Origin: Nocardioides sp. REDSEA-S33_B3
GTDB lineage: Bacteria; Actinomycetota; Actinomycetes; Propionibacteriales; Nocardioidaceae
Reading direction: 5' to 3'
DNA: 41,706 nucleotides
NCBI GenBank assembly: GCA_001627335.1
Contig: LUPK01000051.1
Location: forward strand, 1 to 41,706
The position numbers and the translations under genes were made by a program. Shown here one piece after another: positions 18,510 to 28,816 of this stretch. Below the pieces are notes generated by a model. The model searched no databases, was not told where the DNA came from, and worked only from the letters and a program-made list of their open reading frames with translations. Position 1 is the stretch's first letter. Every line of letters begins with the position of its first letter.

Positions 18510-19187
18510 TCAGCGGGCGCGGCGGGAGAGCCGCTCGACGTCCATGATGACGACCGAGCGGGGCTCCAGGCGCAGCCAACCGCGCGAGGCGAAGTCGGCC
18601 AGCGCCTTGTTGACGGTCTCGCGGGAGGCGCCGACCAGCTGGGCGAGCTCCTCCTGCGTGAGGTCGTGGTGGACGTGGACGCCGTCGTCGGCGGTGCGGC
18701 CGAAGCGGTCGGCGAGGTCGAGCAGCGCCTTGGCGACGCGGCCGGGGACGTCGGAGAAGACCAGGTCGGCGACGACGTCGTTGGCCTTGCGCAGCCGGCC
18801 GGCCAGCTGGGCGAGCAGGCCGCGGGCGACGACGGGGCGACCCTCGAGCCAGCGCAGGAGGTCCTCGTGGGACAGCGAGGCGAAGGAGCAGTCCGTGACG
18901 GCGGTGACGGTGGCCGAGCGCGGGCCCGGGTCGAAGAGCGAGAGCTCACCGAACATCTGGCCGGGCCCGAGGATCGCCAGGAGGTTCTCCCGACCGTCGG
19001 AGGAGGTGCGGCCGAGCTTCACCTTGCCGTCGAGGACGATGTAGAGCTTGTCGCCGGAGTCGCCTTCGTGGAAGAGCACGTCGCCGCGGCGCAGGCGGTT
19101 CTCGCTCATCGAGGCGCGCAGCGCCGAGGCCGCCTCGTCGTCGAGGGCGCTGAAGAGCGGTGCCTGGCGGAGCACGTCGTTGTCCAC
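18510..19187 (-). CDS. crp: Crp/Fnr-family cAMP-type regulator
   Basis: 225 residues, the length of M. tuberculosis Crp (Rv3676) and Corynebacterium GlxR. The cyclic-nucleotide domain has the phosphate-binding cassette FGELSLFDPGPRSATVTA (about 80-97), a long dimer helix around VARGLLAQLAGRLRKANDVV, and a C-terminal helix-turn-helix LTQEELAQLVGASRETVNKALADF. It would bind TGTGAnnnnnnTCACA-type sites in response to cAMP. GTG 19187 is preceded by AGGAGG at 5 bases. A TAGGAT -10 lies at 19252-19257 (minus), giving a leader near 58 bases. It is divergent from nth, as in mycobacteria. Confidence 0.95.
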   Translation of the reverse strand: MDNDVLRQAPLFSALDDEAASALRASMSENRLRRGDVLFHEGDSGDKLYIVLDGKVKLGRTSSDGRENLLAILGPGQMFGELSLFDPGPRSATVTAVTDCSFASLSHEDLLRWLEGRPVVARGLLAQLAGRLRKANDVVADLVFSDVPGRVAKALLDLADRFGRTADDGVHVHHDLTQEELAQLVGASRETVNKALADFASRGWLRLEPRSVVIMDVERLSRRAR

Positions 19188-19375
19188 GGGGGCCTCCTGG
19201 TGGGACGTCGCGGGCGTGGTGGGTCCACGGCGCAGAACTGCGCGTGTGGTGATCCTATCGAGTGGAATTCATCACAGGCACCACCGGGGGCGCCACCGCG
19301 TGGCGGTGCGGGGGGCTGGCGGGCCGGTCGCACGGGGTGTGAGGCACATCCCCCGGGGGTGTCCCCGCCGTCTCG

Positions 19376-19381
19376 TAGGGT
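19376..19381 (+). promoter_or_regulatory. -10 element for the nth operon
   Basis: TAGGGT is followed by 6 bases and GTG 19388. There is no ribosome binding site, which suggests leaderless translation of nth. Confidence 0.5.
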
Positions 19382-19387
19382 GTCAGC

Positions 19388-20092
19388 GTGCCTGCGCCGG
19401 AGTCCCCCCTCGCCCTGACCCGGCGGGCCCGTCGCATCGAGCGGGTGCTCGCCGAGACCTATCCCGACGCCCGCTGCGAGCTGGACTTCGACGACCCCTT
19501 CCAGCTGCTGGTGGTCACCGTGCTCTCCGCGCAGACCACCGACAAGCGGGTCAACGCGGTGCGCCCGACCCTCTTCGCGGCCTACCCCGACGCTCGGGCG
19601 ATGGCCGCCGCCGACCGCGAGACCCTCGAAGGCATCGTCGGGCCGCTGGGCTTCTTCCGGGCCAAGACCGAGTCGCTGCTCAAGCTCTCCGCCCACCTCG
19701 TGGAGCACCACGACGGGCAGGTGCCCGCTCGGCTCGACGACCTCGTGAAGCTGCCCGGGGTCGGCCGCAAGACCGCCAACGTCGTGCTCGGCAACGCCTT
19801 CGACGTCCCCGGCATCACCGTCGACACGCACTTCGGGCGTCTGGCCCGGCGCTTCGGCTGGACCGAGGAGACCGACCCCGTGAAGGTCGAGCACGCCGTC
19901 GGTGCGCTGTTCCTCAAGCGTGACTGGACGATGCTCTCGCACCACCTGATCTGGCACGGGCGGCGGCGCTGCCACGCCCAGAAGCCCGCGTGCGGTGCCT
20001 GCCCAGTGGCGCGGTGGTGCCCGGCGTACGGCGCGGGGCCGACGGACCCGGTGGCCGCCGAGAAGCTCGTGCGGACCGAGGGCCGCGCGTGA
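19388..20092 (+). CDS. nth: Endonuclease III
   Basis: DNA glycosylase/AP lyase that removes oxidised pyrimidines. 234 residues. The helix-hairpin-helix LPGVGRKTANVV contains the catalytic lysine K128, and the catalytic aspartate is D146 in TVDTHFGRL. The [4Fe-4S] ligands are C195, C202, C205 and C211 (CX6CX2CX5C). It begins with GTG 19388 and overlaps the next gene by GTGA. The order nth-tlpA-nudix-marP is that of M. tuberculosis Rv3674c-Rv3671c. Confidence 0.97.
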   Translation: MPAPESPLALTRRARRIERVLAETYPDARCELDFDDPFQLLVVTVLSAQTTDKRVNAVRPTLFAAYPDARAMAAADRETLEGIVGPLGFFRAKTESLLKLSAHLVEHHDGQVPARLDDLVKLPGVGRKTANVVLGNAFDVPGITVDTHFGRLARRFGWTEETDPVKVEHAVGALFLKRDWTMLSHHLIWHGRRRCHAQKPACGACPVARWCPAYGAGPTDPVAAEKLVRTEGRA

Positions 20093-20688
20093 GGCGGCTG
20101 GTCGCGGCGGGGCTGCTGGCCGTGGTGCTCACCGGGTGCTCGGACCCCGAGGCTGCCTTCGTGCCCAACCCGCCGGACATCGACGTGGACACCCCGGCCC
20201 TGCGCGAGGCCAAGGACGAGGCCGGCATCGAGGACTGCGTGCCCGGGGAGGGCGACCCCGTCGACGGCGGTCTGCCGGCCGTGACCCTGCCCTGCCTCGG
20301 CGGCGGGCCGGCGGTCGACCTCTCGACGCTGCGGGGCCCGATGGTCGTGAACCTGTGGGCGTCGTGGTGCGGGCCGTGCCGGGAGGAGATGCCGGTGCTG
20401 CAGGAGTTCCACGCCACCCACGGCGACGAGGTCCCGGTGCTCGGCGTCGACTTCCAGGACCCCAACACCGGGCTCGCGATCGAGCAGCTCGCCGAGCGCG
20501 GCGTCACCTACCCCTCGGTCGCCGACACCGAGGCGGTGCTGAAGGCCGAGCCGCTGCGCGCGACCGCGCTGCCGCTGACCGCCCTGGTCGACGAGGACGG
20601 TGTGGTGGTGCGGGTCCTGCCGATGGAGCTGGAGTCGGTCGGCGAGCTCGAGGCACTGGTCCGCGAGCACCTGGGGGTGGACCTGTGA
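20089..20688 (+). CDS. TlpA/ResA-like thioredoxin lipoprotein
   Basis: 199 residues. A lipoprotein signal peptide ends in the lipobox LTGC (C17), so the protein is tethered outside the membrane. The thioredoxin domain carries WASWCGPC with C94 and C97. Two further cysteines (C50, C69) could form a structural disulfide. The later cis-Pro segment is RATALPLTALVDEDG. Such proteins reduce disulfides, for instance in cytochrome c maturation; the partner here is unknown. It is the counterpart of Rv3673c. MarP two genes downstream has a conserved disulfide, a possible but unproven client. Confidence 0.93.
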   Translation: MRRLVAAGLLAVVLTGCSDPEAAFVPNPPDIDVDTPALREAKDEAGIEDCVPGEGDPVDGGLPAVTLPCLGGGPAVDLSTLRGPMVVNLWASWCGPCREEMPVLQEFHATHGDEVPVLGVDFQDPNTGLAIEQLAERGVTYPSVADTEAVLKAEPLRATALPLTALVDEDGVVVRVLPMELESVGELEALVREHLGVDL

Positions 20689-21431
20689 CCGGGCCCATGG
20701 ACGAGCCCGTGGACGGGGCGGTGGACCCGGCGGAGGACCTGCCCGACTGGCTGCACGAGGTGCGCGCCGGCGCCGAGGCGATCGACGCGCTCGACCTCAC
20801 CCGCTTCACCCCGCCCGAGGACGGGTCGGCCCGCCCCGGTGCGGTGCTGATGCTCTTCGGCGAGGGGGAGCAGGGCGGCGAGCTGCTGCTGACCGAGCGT
20901 GCCCACGACATGCGTTCCCACCCCGGGCAGGTCTCCTTCCCCGGCGGCTCGCTGGACCCGGGTGAGACCGTCGAGGAGGCCGCGCTGCGCGAGGCCGAGG
21001 AGGAGGTCGGGCTCGACCCGTCCGAGGTGCGGCTCTTCGGCCGGCTGCCCGAGCTGTGGCTGCCCCCGTCCAACTTCGCCGTCACCCCCGTCCTCGGCTG
21101 GTGGGCGCACCGCTCCGGCGTGCACATCGCCTCGCGCGCCGAGGTGCACGCGATCCACCACGCGCCGATCAGCGAGCTGCTCGACCCCGAGCACCGCGTC
21201 ACGGTGCGTCACCCGCGCGGCTACCAGAGCCCCGGCTTCCTCATCGGCCCCGACAAGGACGTCATCCTCTGGGGCTTCACCGGCGGCATCATCGCCCGCC
21301 TCTTCGACTACCTCGGCTGGTCGCGGCCCTGGGACGAGTCGCGCATCCAGGACCTCCCCGACTACATGCTCGCTGCCGACCACCGGGTCTCCGATGCGGC
21401 CCGGATGCTCGACATCGAGGAGGATCTGTAG
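20685..21431 (+). CDS. NUDIX hydrolase, CoA pyrophosphatase type
   Basis: 248 residues from GTG 20685, overlapping the thioredoxin stop. It holds both the NUDIX box (GSLDPGETVEEAALREAEEEVG, fitting GX5EX7REUXEEXGU) and the upstream CoA-specific signature LLTERAHDMRSHPGQVSFPGG. The likely reaction is cleavage of CoA or its oxidised or acylated forms to 4'-phosphopantetheine and 3',5'-ADP. The C-terminal part (DVILWGFTGGIIARLFDYLGW) is normal for this group and for Rv3672c. It ends two bases before marP. Confidence 0.93.
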   Translation: MTGPMDEPVDGAVDPAEDLPDWLHEVRAGAEAIDALDLTRFTPPEDGSARPGAVLMLFGEGEQGGELLLTERAHDMRSHPGQVSFPGGSLDPGETVEEAALREAEEEVGLDPSEVRLFGRLPELWLPPSNFAVTPVLGWWAHRSGVHIASRAEVHAIHHAPISELLDPEHRVTVRHPRGYQSPGFLIGPDKDVILWGFTGGIIARLFDYLGWSRPWDESRIQDLPDYMLAADHRVSDAARMLDIEEDL

Positions 21432-21433
21432 GG

Positions 21434-22606
21434 ATGAACCTCCTCGACTGGTTGCTCCTGCTCCTCGTCCTGGCCTACGCGCTGTCGGGCTACTGGCAGG
21501 GCTTCATCACCGGCGCGGCCGCGACCGCGGGCCTGCTGCTCGGCGGTCTGTTCGGCATCTGGCTGGCCCCGATCGCGCTGGGTGACGCCAGTCCGTCGCT
21601 GGTGGTCTCGCTGGGGGCGCTGTTCATCGTGATCGTCGCCGCCTCGTTGGGGCAGGCGATGTTCCAGTACGTCGGGGCGCGGGTGCGCTCCCGCATCACC
21701 TGGCAGCCCGTGCGGGCCCTGGACGCGGTCGGCGGTGCCGCGTTGAGCGCCGCGGCGGTGCTGCTGGTCGCGTGGGCGCTCGGCGTCGCCGTGTCCGGCT
21801 CGCGGATCGCCGGCATCACCCCGCTCGTACGCTCCTCGACGGTCCTGGCCAAGGTCGACCAGGTGCTGCCGACCTCCGCCGACGGCCTGCTGCAGGCCTT
21901 CAACGGCGTGGTGGGCACCGGCTTCTTCCCGCGCTACCTCGAGCCGTTCGCGCCCGAGCGCATCGTCGAGGTGGCCCCCGGGAACGAGAAGGTGCTGCGC
22001 AAGCCGGCGATCCAGGCGGTGCAGCCCTCGGTGCTGAAGATCCGTGGCACCAACGACTGCGGCTCGGGGATCGAGGGCAGCGGCTTCGTCTACGCCGAGG
22101 ACCGCCTCATGACCAACGCCCACGTCGTCGCCGGCGTCGACGCCCCGCAGGTCCAGGTGGGTGACCAGACCGTCCAGGGCGAGGTCGTCTACTACAACCC
22201 CGACGTCGACGTCGCGGTGATCGAGGTCGACACCGGCACCGCGCCGGTGCTGGAGTTCGCCGACGCCGCCCCCCAGGATGCCGTCGTGATCGCCGGCTAC
22301 CCCGAGGACGGTCCCTACGACCTGCGCGCCGGCCGCATCCGCGCCGAGCAACGGCTGCGCTCGCCCAACATCTACGGCAACGGCACCGTGATCCGCGAGG
22401 TCTACTCCCTGCGCGGGCTGGTGCGCCCCGGCAACTCCGGCGGCCCGATCGTCAACCCGCGTGGCGACGTGGTCGGCGTGGTCTTCGCAGCCTCGGTCAC
22501 CGACGCCGACACCGGCTACGCCCTCACCACCGACCAGGTCGCGCAGGCCGCCGCCCAGGGCCGCGCCGGCACCCAGCCGGTCTCCACCGGGGGCTGCGCG
22601 AGCTGA
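21434..22606 (+). CDS. marP: MarP-type membrane serine protease with CvpA domain
   Basis: 390 residues. The first 120 form a CvpA-like domain with four membrane spans; the rest is an extracytoplasmic trypsin-like protease. The catalytic triad is H230 (TNAHVVAG), D259 (NPDVDVAVI) and S335 (RPGNSGGP). C209 and C388 match the disulfide that controls M. tuberculosis MarP (Rv3671c), a protease needed for acid resistance that processes the hydrolase RipA. Length and residue spacing agree closely with that protein. The start ATG 21434 follows GTAGGG. It closes the nth operon. Confidence 0.95.
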   Translation: MNLLDWLLLLLVLAYALSGYWQGFITGAAATAGLLLGGLFGIWLAPIALGDASPSLVVSLGALFIVIVAASLGQAMFQYVGARVRSRITWQPVRALDAVGGAALSAAAVLLVAWALGVAVSGSRIAGITPLVRSSTVLAKVDQVLPTSADGLLQAFNGVVGTGFFPRYLEPFAPERIVEVAPGNEKVLRKPAIQAVQPSVLKIRGTNDCGSGIEGSGFVYAEDRLMTNAHVVAGVDAPQVQVGDQTVQGEVVYYNPDVDVAVIEVDTGTAPVLEFADAAPQDAVVIAGYPEDGPYDLRAGRIRAEQRLRSPNIYGNGTVIREVYSLRGLVRPGNSGGPIVNPRGDVVGVVFAASVTDADTGYALTTDQVAQAAAQGRAGTQPVSTGGCAS

Positions 22607-22646
22607 GCCTCACCCGACTGGCGGGCGGACCCGGCTCCGGGTTCGC

Positions 22647-22652
22647 TAGGGT
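22647..22652 (+). promoter_or_regulatory. -10 element for the holin-like gene
   Basis: TAGGGT lies 37 bases before GTG 22690, so this message would have a leader of about 30 bases with CGGGAG as ribosome binding site. Confidence 0.45.
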
Positions 22653-22689
22653 CGGGTCGTCAGCCAGTGTCGAGACCCGGGAGCAGCAC

Positions 22690-23094
22690 GTGGCCATCGA
22701 AGAGGTCAAGGAGACCGACCCCACCATCGGTCGACTGGTCGCCGACGCCAGCCGTGACATCTCCACCCTGATCAGCAAGGAGATCGAGCTCGCGAAGTCC
22801 GAGCTCAAGGTGAGCGCCAAGTTCGGCGGGGTCGGGGTCGGGCTGTTCGCGGCCGCGGGCTTCATCGCCGTGCTCGCGATCATCATGTTCTCGGTGGCGC
22901 TGGCCTACTTCATCCACTGGAACGGCAGCGGTCTCTCGCTGCACTGGGCCTTCCTGATCGTCTTCGGCCTCTACCTGCTGCTCGCCGGCGGCCTCGTCTT
23001 CGCCGGCATCCGCAGCGTCAAGAAGGTCAAGGGCCCCGAGCGGGCCATCGCGCAGGGCAAGGAGATCCCCCGCGCGCTCAAGGGCCAGGCCTGA
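22690..23094 (+). CDS. Phage-holin-family (YqjE/Rv3669-like) membrane protein
   Basis: 134 residues. An amphipathic N-terminal helix (LVADASRDISTLISKEIELAKSEL) precedes two membrane spans (VGLFAAAGFIAVLAIIMFSVALAYF; WAFLIVFGLYLLLAGGLVFAG) and a basic tail with KKVKGPER. This pattern is that of the actinobacterial proteins annotated as phage holin family, which are chromosomal housekeeping proteins and not lysis proteins; their role is unknown. It matches the place of M. tuberculosis Rv3669. No phage genes are nearby. Confidence 0.88.
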   Translation: MAIEEVKETDPTIGRLVADASRDISTLISKEIELAKSELKVSAKFGGVGVGLFAAAGFIAVLAIIMFSVALAYFIHWNGSGLSLHWAFLIVFGLYLLLAGGLVFAGIRSVKKVKGPERAIAQGKEIPRALKGQA

Positions 23095-23127
23095 TCCACG
23101 ACCGGACCGCTCCTGTGGGCTGCGTCA

Positions 23128-23255
23128 GATTCGTCGTCCCACCTGCCGGGTTTGTCGGCTGGCCGACAGACCCGGGAGCTGGACGACAAACCTACGGCTG
23201 ATTCACCCGGGTTCGTCGGCTGGCCGACAAACCTTGCCGGGCTGGACGACGAACC
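23128..23255. repeat. Two palindromic repeat units 61 bases apart
   Basis: Both units centre on GTCGGCTGGCCGAC (centres near 23160 and 23221). Each has outer arms: GTCGTCC or a weaker match on the left and TGGACGAC(A/G)AACC on the right, with GGTT(T/C)GTCGGC and GCCGACA(A/G)ACC as inner arms. Differences between units are C/T or G/A changes. They lie between convergent genes and can fold into nested hairpins, so they may terminate both; a dispersed repeat family is equally possible. Confidence 0.75.
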
Positions 23256-23287
23256 ATCCGGCCGCCGCCCAGCGCGGGAGCCTCGCG

Positions 23288-24691
23288 TCAGGCGGGCGGC
23301 GTGGACGGGTCCTGGTCGCCGGTCTGGAAGACGTCGGGGATGCCGTCGAGGTCGGAGTCCCGCTCCTCCTCCTCGGTGATCCTGCGGTAGACCCGGTTGC
23401 GGGTGCGCAGGATCGCGCTGGCCAGCCCGGCGGCCAGGAGGGAGCCGACCAGGACGCCGACCTTGACGTGCTCGTCGCGCTCGGAGCTCGCCCCGAAGGC
23501 GAGCTCGCCGATCAGCAGCGAGACGGTGAAGCCGATGCCCGCGAGCATGGCCATGCCGATGACGTCGATCCAGGCGAGCTCGTCGTCGAGCTCGGCCTTG
23601 GTGAACTTCGACAGGAGCCAGGTCGACCCGGTGATGCCGACGGTCTTGCCGACCAGCAGGCCGGTGACGATGCCGAGGGCGACCGGGTCCTTGAGGGACT
23701 CCACGAGGCCGCTGAACCCGCCCACGGTCACGCCGGCGGCGAAGAACGCGAAGATCGGCACGGCGACGCCGGCGCTGATCGGGCGCACGAGGTGCTCGAG
23801 GTGCTCGGCCAGACCGGGGCCCTCGGCGTCGTCGCGGCGCAGCACCGGCACGGTGAAGCCCAGCAGCACGCCGGCGACGGTCGCGTGGACGCCGGACTCG
23901 TGGACGAGCACCCACGCGACGAGCGCGAGCGGCAACAGCAGGAAGCCCGAGCTGATCCGCTTCTGGACCAGCAGCGCGAAGATCGCGATCGGCACCAGAC
24001 CGAGCGCGAGGAAGAGCAGGTCGAGCTCCTCGGTGTAGAAGACCGCGATGATGGTGATGGCCAGCAGATCGTCGACGACGGCCAGCGTGAGCAGGAACGT
24101 CCGCAGGCCCGAGGGCAGGTGGGTGCTGATCACGGCCAGGATCGCCACGGCGAAGGCGATGTCGGTGGCGGTGGGGATCGCCCACCCCGAGAGCCCGCCG
24201 TTGGAGCCGAGGTTCCACGCGACGTAGATCAGCGCCGGCGCGACCATGCCGCCGACGGCCGCGGCCATCGGCAGGGCCGCGCGGCGCGGGTCGCGCAGGT
24301 CGCCGGCGACGAACTCACGCTTGAGCTCGAGCCCAACGACGAAGAAGAAGATCGCCAGCAGGCCGTCCGCGGCCCACTTGCCCAGGCTCAGGTCCAGGTG
24401 CAGCGAGACGCCGAGCAGGGAGACCGGCTCGGAGATCGGCTTGAAGTCGCGGATCGACTCGTAGGTGCCGGAGAAGGCGGTGTTGGCCCAGATGATCGCG
24501 ATGGCCGCGCCGACGATGAGCAGCAGGCCGCCGGTGGTCTCCGCGCGCAGGACCTCGGCGATGCGGCTGGACTCCAGGAACGAGCCTCGGCTGAAGAGCC
24601 GAGGCTTCGCGTCGGGGCCGTGGTCGCCCACCCCGGCGGGGTCGGGCTCGCGCGGGTCGGCCGGGGTTCCGGACGGGTCGGTAGGGCTCAC
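23288..24691 (-). CDS. nhaA: Na+/H+ antiporter NhaA
   Basis: Exchanges cytoplasmic Na+ or Li+ for external protons. 467 residues with the 12-span NhaA core; the ion-binding pair is D207-D208 in [10 protein letters not shown], and [11 protein letters not shown] precedes it. The N-terminal 40 residues and C-terminal 45 residues (charged, ending [20 protein letters not shown], a calcium-loop-like acidic stretch) are extra to the E. coli protein. GTG 24691 is preceded by AAGGAG. A TAGGGT -10 lies at 24761-24766 (minus). It is convergent with the holin-like gene. Confidence 0.95.
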   Translation of the reverse strand: MSPTDPSGTPADPREPDPAGVGDHGPDAKPRLFSRGSFLESSRIAEVLRAETTGGLLLIVGAAIAIIWANTAFSGTYESIRDFKPISEPVSLLGVSLHLDLSLGKWAADGLLAIFFFVVGLELKREFVAGDLRDPRRAALPMAAAVGGMVAPALIYVAWNLGSNGGLSGWAIPTATDIAFAVAILAVISTHLPSGLRTFLLTLAVVDDLLAITIIAVFYTEELDLLFLALGLVPIAIFALLVQKRISSGFLLLPLALVAWVLVHESGVHATVAGVLLGFTVPVLRRDDAEGPGLAEHLEHLVRPISAGVAVPIFAFFAAGVTVGGFSGLVESLKDPVALGIVTGLLVGKTVGITGSTWLLSKFTKAELDDELAWIDVIGMAMLAGIGFTVSLLIGELAFGASSERDEHVKVGVLVGSLLAAGLASAILRTRNRVYRRITEEEERDSDLDGIPDVFQTGDQDPSTPPA

Positions 24692-24760
24692 TGGACTCCT
24701 TGGAGGGTCACGGGGTCGACGACGTACGTGCCGACCAGACTTCCCGGCTCACCAGCCTTC

Positions 24761-24766
24761 ACCCTA
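24761..24766 (-). promoter_or_regulatory. -10 element for nhaA
   Basis: TAGGGT on the minus strand lies about 70 bases before GTG 24691 and just downstream of the acs terminator, so nhaA is probably transcribed on its own. Confidence 0.45.
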
Positions 24767-24782
24767 CCGAGGGAGGGGGTCA

Positions 24783-24828
24783 CCCCGGCGGTCGAGGTAC
24801 GCCGTCCGGCACACCTCGTCCGCCGGGG
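24783..24828 (-). terminator. Terminator downstream of acs
   Basis: A stem of 15 pairs with one T-T mismatch: CCCCGGCGG (24783-24791) with CCGCCGGGG (24820-24828), continued by CGAGGT (24793-24798) with ACCTCG (24813-24818), around a 14-base loop. It lies 70 bases past the acs stop. Confidence 0.75.
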
Positions 24829-24890
24829 TGTCGAGGCTCGTCGCTGGCGCTCCTCGCACCTCGACCAGCGCAAGGCGCACCTCGACCAGC
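24828..24890. repeat. Dispersed REP-like sequence (TCGAGGCTCG..CACCTCGACCAGC)
   Basis: GCACCTCGACCAGCG occurs at 24856-24870, GCACCTCGACCAGC again at 24877-24890, and the same 15-mer at 14251-14265. At 24831-24866 it forms one side of an inverted repeat (TCGAGG ... CCTCGA) with CTCGTCGCTGGCGCTCCTC between. From memory, sequences of this type are scattered in intergenic DNA of Nocardioides-like genomes; here it follows acs and the BCCT gene. Confidence 0.6.
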
Positions 24891-24898
24891 CGCTGTTC

Positions 24899-26884
<1,986 letters not shown>

Positions 26885-26918
26885 TGTGTCTCTCCTGCGC
26901 AGCGGGGTGGGTGGGACA

Positions 26919-26957
26919 GGGTCGTGGGGGAGGGTCATGGGGCAGGTTCGTGGGGAA
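26919..26957. repeat. Three tandem G-rich 13-mers upstream of acs
   Basis: GGGTCGTGGGGGA, GGGTCATGGGGCA and GGTTCGTGGGGAA follow one another at 26919-26957, preceded by GGGTGGGTGGGACA. The G-rich strand is the template strand of acs, within its presumed 5' leader. A likely acs -10 (TAGTGT, 26974-26979, minus) is just upstream. Confidence 0.6.
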
Positions 26958-26973
26958 GGTGGTGGCCTCCCTC

Positions 26974-26979
26974 ACACTA
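26974..26979 (-). promoter_or_regulatory. -10 element for acs
   Basis: TAGTGT on the minus strand fits TAnnnT and lies about 90 bases before GTG 26884. No clear -35 is seen. Confidence 0.4.
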
Positions 26980-27054
26980 GGCCGAGGGCTGCAGCCGGGC
27001 CACCAGGGTCGGGGCCTGCCGGTTGCGGCGGGGTTGCAGCCCGCCCACGAGGAA

Positions 27055-27111
27055 CGGTCGCGAGCGCCGTACGACGCCCGCGACCGCCCCTGGGGAAGGG
27101 GCCGTGGCCCC
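27055..27111 (-). terminator. Hairpins downstream of the symporter gene
   Basis: Two hairpins follow the symporter stop (27137): GGGGC-CGTG-GCCCC inside 27098-27111, then CGGTCGCG (27055-27062) with CGCGACCG (27079-27086) around a 16-base loop that itself pairs partly. Together they probably end the symporter message before acs. Confidence 0.6.
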
Positions 27112-27136
27112 GTGCTGCGGTGGTGTGGCCGCCGGG

Positions 27137-28816
27137 TCAGAGGTCCCCGGCCTGGTGCTGGGCCACGAGGGTGGTGCGCCCGGGGTACCGGATCTCCTCC
27201 ACGAGGTCCTGCATCTGCTGGCTCGGCTTCTTCGTGAACTGCGAGACCGCGATGGTCACGGCGAAGTTGATCAGCATGCCGATCGTGCCGATGCCGGTCG
27301 GCGGGATCGAGAACAGGCCCTCCGAGCCGCCGTAGATCGGCAGCGTCCACAGCATGTAGGCGAAGGTCAGCGAGAGGCCGACGATCATGCCGGTGGCCGC
27401 ACCGGCCGCCGTGGTCTTCTTCCAGAAGATGCCGAGCACCAGGATCGGGAAGAAGCTGGCTGCCGCCAGGCCGAAGGCGAGCGCCACGACCTGGGCCACG
27501 AAGCCCGGCGGGTTGATGCCGAGGTAGCCGGCGACGAGGATCGCGCAGGCCATGGCGATGCGGCCGACCATCAGTTGCTGGCTCTCCGAGGCCTGCGGGT
27601 TGATCTTCTTGTAGTAGACGTCGTTGGCGACCGAGGAGCTGATGACCAGCAGCAGGCCCGAGGCCGTCGACAGTGCGGCCGCCAGGGCGCCCGCGGCCAC
27701 CAGGCCCACGATCGGGGCCGGCAGGCCGCCGATCTCGGGCGAGGCCAGCACGATGATGTCGTTGTTGATCATCACGTCGGTGTAGCCGAAGGAGCTCGAG
27801 CCGAGCTCGCTGACCGGGGCGCCCGAGGCGGTGGTGATCAGCCCGACGTCGGACCAGGTGTTGAACCAGCCGGGGGCGTCGGCGAGCGTCGTCCCGTTGA
27901 GGTCCTTCATGATCTGCAGCTTCGTGAACGCCGCGACCGACGGGGCGGTCGTGTAGAGCAGCGCGATGAAGAAGATCGCCCACAGCGCCGAGTAGCGGGC
28001 GGCGCGCACGCTCTTGGCGGTGTAGAAGCGCACGATCACGTGCGGGAGGCCGGCGGTGCCGAACATGAGAGCCGCGGTGATCAGCACCATGTTGGGCATC
28101 GAGATCTGCGTGAAGGCGCCGGAGTACTCCGCGAGGCCGAAGTCGGCCTGCAGCCCGTTGAGCTCCTCGAGGATCTTGCCGAAGCCGATCTGCGGCAGCG
28201 GGACGCCGGTGACCTTCGCGGACACGGCGACGGCCGGGATGAGGTAGGCCACGATCAGCACGGAGTACTGCGCGACCTGGGTCCAGGTGATGCCCTTCAT
28301 GCCGCCGAGGACGGCGTAGAAGAACACGATGGCCATGCCGATGATGACGCCGGTGGTCGTGCCCACGTTGAGGAAGCGGGTGAAGACCAGGCCGACGCCG
28401 GCCATCTGGCCCGCGACGTAGACGAAGGAGACGACGATCGCGGCGAGCACGGCGACGAAGCGCGCGGTCTCGTTGTAGCGGTCGCCCACGAAGTCCGGGA
28501 GCGTGTACTTGCCGAACTTGCGCAGGTACGGCGCGAGCAGCAGGGCCAGCAGCACGTAGCCACCGGTCCAGCCCATGAGGAAGACGCCACCGGCGTAGCC
28601 GTTGTAGGCCAGGCCGACGATGCCGGCCAGGGAGATGAACGACGCAGCGCTCATCCAGTCGGCGGCGATGGCGGCGCCGTTGGCCGGGGCCGGGATGCCG
28701 CCGCCGGCGACGTAGAAGCCGGAGGTGTCGGAGACCCGGCTCGCGTAGGCGATGTAGATGTAGACGCTGAAGGTGATGATCGCGAAGATCAGCGTCCAGA
28801 GCTGGATGTCGCTCAC
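27137..28816 (-). CDS. Sodium/solute symporter, large subunit (acetate/ActP-like)
   Basis: 559-residue membrane protein of the SSS family with about 13 spans; the Na+ site region GAAIAADWMSAASFISLAGI and the core ALAAALSTASGLLLVISSS are clear. It fits the subgroup that works with a DUF4212 small subunit (TIGR03648 type). Transport of acetate or another short carboxylate is inferred from acs downstream on the same strand and from ActP/MctC likeness. GTG 28816 overlaps the small subunit stop (GTGA), and GGAGGTG lies upstream, so both subunits are made together. Confidence 0.92.
   Translation of the reverse strand: MSDIQLWTLIFAIITFSVYIYIAYASRVSDTSGFYVAGGGIPAPANGAAIAADWMSAASFISLAGIVGLAYNGYAGGVFLMGWTGGYVLLALLLAPYLRKFGKYTLPDFVGDRYNETARFVAVLAAIVVSFVYVAGQMAGVGLVFTRFLNVGTTTGVIIGMAIVFFYAVLGGMKGITWTQVAQYSVLIVAYLIPAVAVSAKVTGVPLPQIGFGKILEELNGLQADFGLAEYSGAFTQISMPNMVLITAALMFGTAGLPHVIVRFYTAKSVRAARYSALWAIFFIALLYTTAPSVAAFTKLQIMKDLNGTTLADAPGWFNTWSDVGLITTASGAPVSELGSSSFGYTDVMINNDIIVLASPEIGGLPAPIVGLVAAGALAAALSTASGLLLVISSSVANDVYYKKINPQASESQQLMVGRIAMACAILVAGYLGINPPGFVAQVVALAFGLAAASFFPILVLGIFWKKTTAAGAATGMIVGLSLTFAYMLWTLPIYGGSEGLFSIPPTGIGTIGMLINFAVTIAVSQFTKKPSQQMQDLVEEIRYPGRTTLVAQHQAGDL

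Noticed and set aside
19338..19353. TGTGA near the nth promoter as a Crp site
   Set aside because: Only one half site is present; the expected TCACA at the right distance is missing.
22690..23094. The holin-like gene as a prophage trace
   Set aside because: The family is chromosomal in Actinomycetota, the position matches Rv3669, and no other phage gene is present.
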